From VMDJ01 sp038146785 (lineage in GTDB: Bacteria > Pseudomonadota > Gammaproteobacteria > Chromatiales > Chromatiaceae): a stretch of 64,000 nt of DNA. The DNA is taken from contig JAYQSI010000016.1 in NCBI GenBank assembly GCA_038146785.1, positions 372,001 through 436,000 of the forward strand, in the 5' to 3' direction. Below, one piece after another: positions 8,245 to 15,567 of the stretch. The position numbers were made by a program, and so were the translations under genes. Position 1 is the first letter of the stretch. Every line of letters begins with the position of its first letter. The notes under the pieces were generated by a model. That model was not told the DNA's origin. It ran no database searches and saw only the letters and a program-made list of their open reading frames with translations.

Positions 8245-9405
8245 AGTTAATTAAATACCAATCAAAGGACTGGTATTGATTGTCAGCACTTGTCGGTGTT
8301 CGTTTGATGCGATGTAAACAAACAAAGTTCTTGCTCATTCATGCTTAAGCTCAATTACATAATATCGCCATCACTGAAGCGTCGCATCAGAGTACCCGAG
8401 TCGTCAGTTTTTCACCGTTGAAAAGCATACGTTAGCAGAAAGCGTTGTTACCGACCATTCCCAAACATCATGACAACACCAGAATAGTCAGTGCATAAGT
8501 AGTCATCATCTGATTCATACATCGATGCAATAAAAAACGGGGCCAAAGTCAAATCACCTGAAATCAGATTAGAACATTTTTTCAAACCAATAGTACGGTC
8601 ATCGTTGCAGTCTACCATTGAACGATTAGATAGTTTTCTTTATCAAGCAAGTCAACATGTTATCAGTCACCAGCTGACAGCAACTGTTTGCAGTACCAAT
8701 TGCTGAAGTGTTCATCATTGTGTACGTTAGTCACCGATGTTTTCAGTCGATGTCATCTGCACCATTTCTGAGTTAGAAGAAGCTGAAGCACCGAACCACC
8801 AGTTACTTTGTCACCCAGTCAAACCATTGAAGTTAGTTGCACCAGAAACTTACAGTGCTTTAGTTAACCATAACCATCAAAGGACCGTTACCGTACTTAC
8901 TCTGAAGTCACCAATCAGTCTTTGACGTCAAAGTTAGTCAAGAAAACCGTTCATTGAAGGCTTTAGTACAACACGTTACCAGCCAGTACGACCAGTGTTT
9001 CGAGCAAAGTCACCGTCAAAGTCATGTGAACCTGATGTGCCAACAGAATTGAGAAACGAAAGTTTTGCAGGCGAAAACGACCAGCAGTGATTGAACCGAA
9101 GTCACCAGAAACAGTTTGCCACTGACAAGTCATCGTTACCGCCAGCTGAATCTGACAGCGAAGTCATCGTTCAGAAGTATTGTCAGTTGTCGTGAACATG
9201 TGGTCTTAGCAGAAGCTTTCATGCCGTTACCCAATCTTCAGAAGCTTTGAAGACAACGTCAGTCAGTGTTGCCAGAAGCGCCCAACCAGTTTGAACCTCT
9301 TGTTCATCTTGAACTCTTGGTTAATTTACCAGAGATAGAAACGTCAGCCATTGCTGGCGCTGAAACTACTGCTGCGATAGCTGCAGCTACGATAGTCTTT
9401 TTCAT
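8228..9405 (-). pseudogene. Gram-negative porin locus, shredded by many small indels
   Basis: The minus strand opens with ATG at 9405 after a GGGAG site and reads a perfect porin start: signal peptide MKKTIVAAAIAAVVSAPAMA, then DVSISGKL (9345-9322). After that the frame breaks every few tens of bases, yet porin-like fragments continue in order in changing frames: DEQEVQTGWA (about 9310-9276), VFKASED (about 9250), DSAGGNDDLSV (9156-9124), SITAGR/FS (about 9100-9073) and VGTSGSHDFDGDFARNTGR (about 9044-8982). A porin-type end resembling IGLKYNF-stop is visible near 8600-8572 and again near 8262-8239. The expected product is a 16-strand general-diffusion trimeric porin (OmpC/Porin_4 superfamily). 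No reading frame is longer than a few dozen codons. Flanking genes are intact and the promoter and terminator are good, so either a very degenerate pseudogene or a corrupted assembly of a real gene. Confidence 0.8.
8527..8574 (-). repeat. Internal copy of the porin 3'-end/terminator repeat, hairpin arm lost
   Basis: Contains both blocks of the 8182-8244 element, but 28 bases between them are reduced to 13 and one terminator arm is missing. The position suggests a tandem porin duplication in which the downstream copy is reduced to about 280 bp. Confidence 0.75.
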
Positions 9406-9462
9406 GTGGATTACTCCCGCAAAATTATTTAAAACTTTACCCAGAAAGTCTGGATGGTGTGA

Positions 9463-9490
9463 ACTATAACAGGGGAAACCCGTAGTGCAA
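9463..9490 (-). promoter_or_regulatory. Sigma70 promoter of the porin gene, extended -10
   Basis: On the minus strand TTGCAC (9490-9485), a 16-bp spacer, then TATAGT (9468-9463) preceded by TG one base upstream. Expected transcript start near 9456, a ~50-base leader to the ATG at 9405. The rest of the 9406-9686 gap is AT-rich and shows no gene. Confidence 0.75.
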
Positions 9491-9643
9491 CCCCTTTTTT
9501 CACTTTTTTTGAAAAAAGTACCACTTTTTTACTTTTGTGTATTTTTTACAACATGCATTTGTAGGTATAGCGCTACAGCAAGCACTTAATAAACTACTTT
9601 AAGTTTAAGTCTACTTTCCCTGAGTAAAAATACCGACACAACA

Positions 9644-9667
9644 AAAAAGGCCCCGAAGGGCCTTTTT
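9644..9667 (-). terminator. Rho-independent terminator of rplM-rpsI
   Basis: AAAAAGGCCC (9644-9653), loop CGAA, GGGCCTTTTT (9658-9667). A symmetric A/T-flanked hairpin just after the rpsI stop; it could act in both directions. Confidence 0.9.
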
Positions 9668-9686
9668 GCGAAGATCCAGAAACGAA

Positions 9687-10079
9687 TTAACGCTTCGAGA
9701 ACTGTGGACGCTTACGTGCTTTGTGCAAGCCGACCTTCTTACGCTCGACCATACGTGCATCACGGGTCAACAGACCTGCTTGACGCAAGGTAGGACGCAA
9801 AGACTCGTCGTGCTCAACCAATGCGCGAGCAATACCGTGGCGGATTGCGCCCGCTTGGCCAGTGTTACCACCGCCAGCGACAGTCACATTCACATCCATC
9901 TTATCGAGGTTTTCAGTCAACTCGAGAGGCTGACGTACCACCATGCGAGCGGTTTCACGACCAAAGAAGTTTTCTAAGGTGCGACCATTAATAGTGATAG
10001 TGCCGTTACCTGGCGCTAGGAATACGCGCGCAGCTGAGGTCTTACGACGACCGGTTCCGTAATTTGCTTGTGTTGCCAT
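9687..10079 (-). CDS. rpsI: 30S ribosomal protein S9
   Basis: 130 residues starting MATQANYGTGRRKTSAARV; the longer frame back to 10142 overlaps rplM and is rejected. Contains the S9 signature GGGNTGQAGAIRHGIARAL and the conserved basic tail KARKRPQFSKR, whose last residues contact P-site tRNA. It follows rplM with a 10-bp gap, the universal rplM-rpsI operon, and ends at a strong terminator. Confidence 0.98.
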   Translation of the reverse strand: MATQANYGTGRRKTSAARVFLAPGNGTITINGRTLENFFGRETARMVVRQPLELTENLDKMDVNVTVAGGGNTGQAGAIRHGIARALVEHDESLRPTLRQAGLLTRDARMVERKKVGLHKARKRPQFSKR

Positions 10080-10089
10080 CGTTAGTACC

Positions 10090-10521
10090 TCAAATATCCA
10101 GCGGCTGTGGCTGTTGTGCTTGGTGGGTGTGCTCAGGACCAACGAAGATGCGGAGCTTCTTCATCATGGTGCGACCGAGTGGGGTGCGTGGCAGCATGCC
10201 GCGTACCGCAGTTTCTAAAACGCGCTCTGGCGCTTTAACCAACTGCTTTTCCAAGCTGATTGACTTGAGGTTACCGATGTAACCGGTGTGATGATGGTAC
10301 ATCTTGTCCTTCATCTTATTACCCGTCACGGCGATTTTCTCAGCGTTAACCACAACGATGTAATCGCCGGTATCTACGTGAGGGGTGAAAATTGGCTTGT
10401 GCTTACCCTTAAGGCGGCGTGCGATCTCTGAAGCGAGACGGCCGAGGGTTTTACCTTCTGCGTCAACAACATACCAGTCGTGACGGACTTCAGCAGGCTT
10501 CGCGCTTACTGTTGTGCTCAT
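10090..10521 (-). CDS. rplM: 50S ribosomal protein L13
   Basis: 143 residues (E. coli 142). Typical L13 blocks: DWYVVDAEGKTLGRLAS, HVDTGDYIVVVNA, KMYHHHTGYIGNLK and AVRGMLPRTPLGR. First gene of the rplM-rpsI operon; a well-spaced sigma70 promoter lies about 60 bp upstream at 10583-10611. Confidence 0.98.
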   Translation of the reverse strand: MSTTVSAKPAEVRHDWYVVDAEGKTLGRLASEIARRLKGKHKPIFTPHVDTGDYIVVVNAEKIAVTGNKMKDKMYHHHTGYIGNLKSISLEKQLVKAPERVLETAVRGMLPRTPLGRTMMKKLRIFVGPEHTHQAQQPQPLDI

Positions 10522-10582
10522 TGGCTACTCCGGTCTTACTAACTTGCCTTGTGGGCAAGGTGTTCATGAAAAAAGGACGCGC

Positions 10583-10611
10583 ATAGTAGTGCTAAGCCGC
10601 TGTTATGACAA
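10583..10611 (-). promoter_or_regulatory. Sigma70 promoter of rplM-rpsI
   Basis: Minus strand TTGTCA (10611-10606), 17-bp spacer, TACTAT (10588-10583). Predicted start near 10576, giving a leader of about 55 bases before the rplM ATG. Confidence 0.7.
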
Positions 10612-10637
10612 GCGTTATCTTTCTTTTAGGCAAAAAA

Positions 10638-10666
10638 AAGCGCGTCAAAGGGGGAGCGACGCGCTT
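10638..10666 (-). terminator. Rho-independent terminator downstream of the ferredoxin gene
   Basis: Minus strand AGCGCGTC, an 11-base loop rich in C, GACGCGCT, then a T run of eight. It separates the ferredoxin transcript from the rplM promoter. It lies about 120 bases after the ferredoxin stop, with a second large hairpin between. Confidence 0.85.
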
Positions 10667-10712
10667 AAGAATAACCACCAAAGGAGGATGGAGGAGTACT
10701 GACTCTCTGAAT

Positions 10713-10740
10713 CAGTATATGAGTATTTACTCATATACTG
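10713..10740. repeat. Perfect 13-bp inverted repeat
   Basis: CAGTATATGAGTA (10713-10725), TT, TACTCATATACTG (10728-10740). All 13 pairs are perfect. A second, weaker ACTGA/TCAGT pair lies next to it at about 10698-10716. It sits in the 3' untranslated stretch of the ferredoxin gene, before the terminator, and could be an RNA-stabilising hairpin, part of a small RNA, or an operator. Confidence 0.85.
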
Positions 10741-10784
10741 GAATATAAGTCAACTCTTATTTTGCGTCGCAACAATCATTCGTC

Positions 10785-11093
10785 CTAGATTTTGAGCCGA
10801 TTGACCACCTGCCCCTGCTGCAGGTGCTTTTCGATGATCTCGTCGAGATCCTCGTTATCGACGTAGGTGTACCAGGTCTCTTCCGGGTAAATCACCATCA
10901 CCGGCCCTTGCTCACAGCGATCCAAACAACCGGCGTTATTGATGCGCACCTTGCCCTCGCCGCTGATGCCGAGCTCTTTGCAACGCTGTTTTACGTAATC
11001 GCGCGCCGCTTGCGCACCACATTGCTCACACGACTGGCGCTCGCCATCGCGCAGGTTGGTACAGAAAAACACATGGTGCTGGTAATAGGACAT
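10785..11093 (-). CDS. (2Fe-2S) ferredoxin, thioredoxin-like fold
   Basis: 102 residues of the thioredoxin-like 2Fe-2S ferredoxin family. The protein starts SYYQHHVFFCTNLRDG with Cys11 as first ligand region, then CEQCG, and the conserved GCLDRCEQGPVMVIYPE block whose cysteines complete the cluster site. An electron-transfer role is expected; no partner is shown by the sequence. Divergent from the GlcF-like Fe-S gene (40-bp gap), so the two may share control. Followed by a long structured 3' region and a terminator. Confidence 0.9.
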   Translation of the reverse strand: MSYYQHHVFFCTNLRDGERQSCEQCGAQAARDYVKQRCKELGISGEGKVRINNAGCLDRCEQGPVMVIYPEETWYTYVDNEDLDEIIEKHLQQGQVVNRLKI

Positions 11094-11133
11094 ACAATTT
11101 CGCCTTTCATCTGAATGTGATCATTATATAAGA

Positions 11134-12282
11134 ATGACTTCGTCCTCTGCCGCTGCTGCACTCAAAGAAGCTGACCGCTGTGTGAAATGTGGCCTGTGCC
11201 TGCCGCACTGCCCGACCTATCAGCTGAGTAGCAACGAGAGTGAATCACCACGTGGACGCATTGCGTTGGTCGATGGCCTGCTGCGCGGACGACTCAAACC
11301 CGATGCAGCACTCAAAGCGCATATCGATTCGTGTTTGTTATGCCGCAAATGTGAAACCGCTTGCCCTAGCAAGGTCGACTATCACTCGGTGATTGATACC
11401 GCACGTGAACAACTTGGTGGCAGCTCTGCTTTTGCCAAACAACTCGCAAAGCCAAAGCGCATGCGCTGGTTAAGCCGATTAGGTCGTTGGCTACCTTCAG
11501 TACATCCGTTACTTGAAATTGAATAAAGCACTGCCTGAGGGCGGTGATCCACCTAAGGCTGGTGTGTACAGCGCTAACCGACCTTCGATCGGCAAAGTGG
11601 GATTACTCACCGGTTGTGCCACATCCATTTATCAAGGCGGCACCTTGCGTGCGGCAATCAAGCTGCTCAATGCCTTGGGTTATGTGGTTGTGGTGAAAGA
11701 GAGCGCCGGCTGTTGTGGTGCGCTAGCGAAACACTCCGGTGATCGCGAGTTAGCAGAGCAATTGATGAACGCAAATGAAGCCGCTTTTAAGCATGTTGAT
11801 TCAGTAATCAGCATCGCCACCGGGTTGTTCAAGCTATCTTAAAGAAGAAGCCAACTTTGAGGCTGATGACATCATTGGCTTTTTAGCGAATAGCGAAACG
11901 TGGTCGGAGCTTGTCATTTAAGCCACTCAAAATGCATGTCGGACTTCATCGACCCTGCTCACAGAACAATGTGCTGAAAGAACAAAAAGCACTCGACGCA
12001 TTACTGTCGAGCATTCCCGGTTTAAATATCACTGAGCTAAACCCAAAAGGTAACTGCTGCGGTGCAGCCGGTGATTACATGCTCAGCCATGCAGCTGATG
12101 CAAAAAAGCTCCGCCAACCGATTTTAGATAATGCGACTCAGCAACCACTCGATGCGGTGATCAGCAGCAATGTGGGCTGCGCGATGCATATTGCTGAAGG
12201 GTTGGACAATCCCGCAGTGCCTGTCATACATCCCATTATTCTTTTGGCGCAACAATTAGAACCCTTAGCTCAAGAGCGTTAA
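11134..12282 (+). pseudogene. GlcF-like (Fe-S)-binding oxidoreductase subunit, three single-base insertions
   Basis: Homologous to glycolate oxidase iron-sulfur subunit GlcF and related CCG-domain proteins. The first third has two 4Fe-4S motifs, CVKCGLCLPHCP and CLLCRKCETACP; the rest has CCG-type motifs SAGCCGALAKHSG and NPKGNCCGAAGDYML. The frame breaks at about 11510-11535 (LLEIE-stop), about 11825 (GGGTTGTTC where GGGTGTTC would continue with CSSYLKEEANFE), and about 11907 (ELV/SFK junction). Each break is cured by removing one base, giving one frame of about 381 residues, close to the family's ~400. No GlcD/GlcE partner is nearby. Could be a genuine pseudogene or local sequence error. 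Confidence 0.82.
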
Positions 12283-12308
12283 AATAAAACCAACTTCTGG
12301 AGTTTGTT

Positions 12309-12953
12309 ATGTCACAGCGTCGCCACACCCCCGCCGATTTGTTGGTCAATCAGTTTGATCAAGCATTGCGCACGGTTTTTGGTGCGCCGTTGGTAACAGG
12401 TCGTGCAAACCCTGCTTCACAAAAACCAGAAGCTGACCTGACCGATGAGCAACGTGATCACACTGCTCGCTTGATGCGCATTAATCACACTGGTGAGGTG
12501 TGTGCTCAAGCTTTGTATCAAGGCCAAGCCTTAACCGCGAAAGATGCCAAGACGCGTGAAGCCATGGAGCAATCTGCAGCTGAAGAAAATGATCACTTAG
12601 CCTGGTGCGAGCAACGCGTTGAAGAATTAGGTGGTCGCTTAAGCCTGCTTAATCCACTGTGGTATGCCGGCTCATTTGCGATTGGCGCCACTGCTGGTGC
12701 GATTGGTGATAAGTGGTCGTTAGGTTTTGTCGCCGAGACCGAGAAGCAAGTTGAGAATCATCTGCAAGGTCATCTTGATGAAGTCAGTGAAGATGATGAG
12801 CGCACGCGCGCAATCTTAGAGCAGATGAAAGCCGATGAGATTGAACATGGCCAGAAAGCGATGCATCACGGTGGTGTCGATCTACCTTCACCGATTCAAA
12901 AAATGATGCAGCTCACCTCGAAGCTAATGACCAAGAGCGTTTATCGTTTGTAA
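12309..12953 (+). CDS. coq7: 3-demethoxyubiquinol 3-hydroxylase, Coq7 type
   Basis: Di-iron monooxygenase that hydroxylates ring carbon C6 in ubiquinone synthesis; it replaces the flavoprotein UbiF. 214 residues with the ferritin-like ligands in INHTGEVCAQAL (Glu), EENDHLAWCE (Glu/His), ETEKQVENHLQGH (Glu) and ADEIEHGQKAMHHGG (Glu/His). GGAG precedes the ATG at 12309. Together with ubiH and ubiI at the left edge it supplies the three ring hydroxylations. Confidence 0.95.
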   Translation: MSQRRHTPADLLVNQFDQALRTVFGAPLVTGRANPASQKPEADLTDEQRDHTARLMRINHTGEVCAQALYQGQALTAKDAKTREAMEQSAAEENDHLAWCEQRVEELGGRLSLLNPLWYAGSFAIGATAGAIGDKWSLGFVAETEKQVENHLQGHLDEVSEDDERTRAILEQMKADEIEHGQKAMHHGGVDLPSPIQKMMQLTSKLMTKSVYRL

Positions 12954-12956
12954 CGA

Positions 12957-14022
12957 TTAGCCGTGATACTTGCGGCTCATCTCATGCACCGCTTCAACCA
13001 TCGCACCGGCATGCTCCGGTGGAATCTCCGGATGAATACCGTGGCCCAAGTTAAACACATGGCCTGAGCCATTACCGTAGCTCTCGAGAATATTACCCAC
13101 GCAACGACGAATCGTATCCGGTGATGCATATAAGGTGCTTGGATCTAAGTTACCTTGAAGCGCAACACGATCACCCACACGCTCACGCGCGACACCGATA
13201 TCAATGGTCCAGTCAAGACCCAATGCATCAGCACCGGTATCTGCCATGGCTTCTAACCATTGTGCGCCACCTTTAGTGAACAAGATCACCGGCACACGAC
13301 GACCATCCGCTTCACGCGTCAAACCATCAACAATGCGTTGCATATAGTTCAATGAGAATTCTTTGTAAGCGCCCGTTGTTAAGGTGCCGCCCCAGGTATC
13401 AAAAATTTGTACCGCTTGAGCACCGGCTGCGATCTGCGCATTCAGATAAGCCGTAACAGAATCAGCCAACTTTTCGAGCAGCGCATGCATCAACTGTGGC
13501 TGATCAAACATCATGCCTTTTGAAAGCGCGAAGTTTTTGGTGCTGCCGCCTTCAACCATGTAAGTCGCAAGCGTCCATGGGCTACCTGAGAAACCAATCA
13601 GTGGAACACGACCATCAAGCTCTTTGCGAATGGTGCGCACCGCATCCATCACATAACCCAGATCATCTTCTGGATCAGGGAATACCAATCGCATCGACAT
13701 CCGCTTTATTACGCACAGGGCGTTCAAACTTTGGGCCTTCGCCTTCACCGAAGTACAAACCTAAACCCATCGCATCTGGGATGGTCAAAATATCCGAGAA
13801 CAAAATCGCTGCATCTAACGGAAAACGATCAAGCGGCTGAATCGTGACTTCGCATGCAAGCTCTGGGTTTTTACACAGACTTAAGAAGTCGCCCGCTTTA
13901 GCGCGAGTCGCACGATACTCAGGTAGATAACGACCGGCTTGGCGCATCATCCACACTGGCGTCATATCGACTGGCTCGCGTAAGAGTGCGCGTAAGAAAC
14001 GATCGTTTTTTAATTCAGACAT
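12957..14022 (-). CDS. hemE: Uroporphyrinogen decarboxylase HemE (one-base frameshift)
   Basis: Decarboxylates uroporphyrinogen III to coproporphyrinogen III in heme synthesis. The start at 14022 gives SELKNDRFLRALLREPVD; the family motif PVWMMRQAGRYLPEYR follows near residue 21. The reading frame ends at GIP-stop near 13676, and the next frame resumes with PDPEDDLGYVMDAVRTI. Removing one C from the CCC (GGG on the plus strand, 13678-13680) joins them into a 354-residue protein, the same length as E. coli HemE. Later motifs GFSGSPWTLATYM, FDTWGGTL and NLGHGIHPEIPPE are intact. Heme synthesis is normally indispensable in a respiring cell, so a sequence error is more likely than true loss. Confidence 0.92.
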
Positions 14023-14065
14023 CCAACTACCCAAGGTGTTTTTGTACTGCCACCTTCTTTGGGTG

Positions 14066-14084
14066 ACTGCCGGCAGCATGTGCC
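14066..14084 (-). other. Hairpin between gltD and hemE
   Basis: GCCGGCA and TGCCGGC face each other around a five-base loop in the 72-bp gltD-hemE gap. No T run follows in either direction, so it is not a standard terminator; it may attenuate or stabilise the polycistronic RNA. Confidence 0.5.
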
Positions 14085-14094
14085 GGCGAAAAAA

Positions 14095-15549
14095 TTAGCG
14101 TGGCAGATCCGTTGTACCCATCAGGTACTTATCGACTGCATGTGCTGCTTGGCGACCTTCACGGATTGCCCAAACAACCAATGACTGACCACGGCGCATA
14201 TCGCCTGCTGAGAAGACGCCATCGATTGAGGTCTTGTACGCATCTTCACCTTCAGTCGAACCGTTCACGTTACCGCGACCATCCAACTCAAGACCCAGCT
14301 CTTCGATCATGCCTTTATGAACAGGATGCACAAAGCCCATTGCCAAGGTCACAAGGTCTGCTTTCAGTTCAAACTCTGAACCTTCCACTTCTGACATCTG
14401 CCAACGACCTTCAGCATCTTTGTCCCAACGCACTAACGCACACTTAAGCGCTTTAACGTTGCCATTACCATCATCCACAAATGATTTGGTCACAACGTTC
14501 CACATGCGCTCACAACCTTCTTCCTGAGAAGAAGAGGTACGCAGCTTGTTTGGCCAATCTGGCCAGGTCATCGCTTTATCTTCTTTAACCGGTGGCTTAT
14601 CGAGAATCTCGATTTGCGTTACCGATGCAGCGCCATGACGGTTTGAGGTGCCGATACAGTCAGAACCGGTATCACCACCACCGATAACCACAACGTGCTT
14701 ACCTTCAGCAGAGATCAAATGCTCTTTTGCACCTGCCACACCTTGAACCACTTTGCTGTTCGCACGAAGGAAGTCCATCGCGAACTCAACGCCTTGAAGC
14801 TCACGGCCATCGATTGGCAGATCACGTGGCTCTTCAGAACCACCGGTCAACACAACCGCATCAAAATCTTGCTTAAGCTGTTTAGCTGAGATGTCTTCGC
14901 CGATACAGGTGTTGGTATGGAACTCAACGCCTTCTGCGCGCATCTGCGCAACGCGACGATCAATCAACATCTTTGCTAATTTGAAATCAGGGATGCCGTA
15001 ACGCAGCAAGCCACCGATGTTGTCTTCTTTTTCATAAACCACAACGGTATGGCCAGCGCGTGCCAACTGCTGTGCAGCTGCCATACCTGCAGGACCTGAA
15101 CCGACAACCGCAATACGCTTACCGGTTTTATGTGTCGCAACTTCTGGCTTAACCCAACCGTTTTCCCATGCCTTATCGATGATCGCGCATTCGATCGTCT
15201 TGATGGTGACTGGCTCATCAGTGATGTTCAGCGTGCATGACTCTTGGCATGGCGCAGGACAAATACGACCGGTGAACTCAGGAAAGTTATTGGTGCTATG
15301 CAGAACATTAATCGCTGACTCGTAATCGCTTTGGTAAACCAAATCGTTAAAGTCAGGAATGATGTTGTTAACTGGACAGCCGTTATGACAAAACGGAATG
15401 CCGCAATCCATACAACGCGCACCCTGCTCGGTCAGCTCGTTATCACTTAACGAAACAACAAACTCTTCATAGTGTTTAACGCGCTCATCCGCTGGCGCGT
15501 AGCCGCGATCTTTGCGTTCGAATTCTTTAAAACCTGTTGGCTTACCCAT
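14095..15549 (-). CDS. gltD: Glutamate synthase (NADPH) small subunit
   Basis: Passes electrons from NADPH through FAD and 4Fe-4S clusters to GltB. 484 residues. The N-terminal Fe-S domain has CMDCGIPFCHNGCPVNN near residue 47 and GRICPAPCQESC near residue 95. FAD motif GSGPAGMAAAQQLA is near residue 150, and the NADPH motif GGGDTGSDCIG near residue 290. The C-terminal GVFSAGDMRRGQSLVVWAI is the conserved FAD-contact end. Starts 18 bp after gltB. Confidence 0.97.
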   Translation of the reverse strand: MGKPTGFKEFERKDRGYAPADERVKHYEEFVVSLSDNELTEQGARCMDCGIPFCHNGCPVNNIIPDFNDLVYQSDYESAINVLHSTNNFPEFTGRICPAPCQESCTLNITDEPVTIKTIECAIIDKAWENGWVKPEVATHKTGKRIAVVGSGPAGMAAAQQLARAGHTVVVYEKEDNIGGLLRYGIPDFKLAKMLIDRRVAQMRAEGVEFHTNTCIGEDISAKQLKQDFDAVVLTGGSEEPRDLPIDGRELQGVEFAMDFLRANSKVVQGVAGAKEHLISAEGKHVVVIGGGDTGSDCIGTSNRHGAASVTQIEILDKPPVKEDKAMTWPDWPNKLRTSSSQEEGCERMWNVVTKSFVDDGNGNVKALKCALVRWDKDAEGRWQMSEVEGSEFELKADLVTLAMGFVHPVHKGMIEELGLELDGRGNVNGSTEGEDAYKTSIDGVFSAGDMRRGQSLVVWAIREGRQAAHAVDKYLMGTTDLPR

Positions 15550-15567
15550 GGTTCTATCCTACGTAAA

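Noticed and set aside
8737..8925. Small plus-strand open frame of 62 residues
   Set aside because: Falls within the minus-strand porin wreck; no ribosome site or family match.
9266..9469. Plus-strand 67-residue open frame
   Set aside because: Complement of the porin signal-peptide region; the minus strand clearly encodes the protein.
11513..11842. A separate small gene between GlcF fragments
   Set aside because: Continuous homology before and after; it is the middle part of one frameshifted gene.
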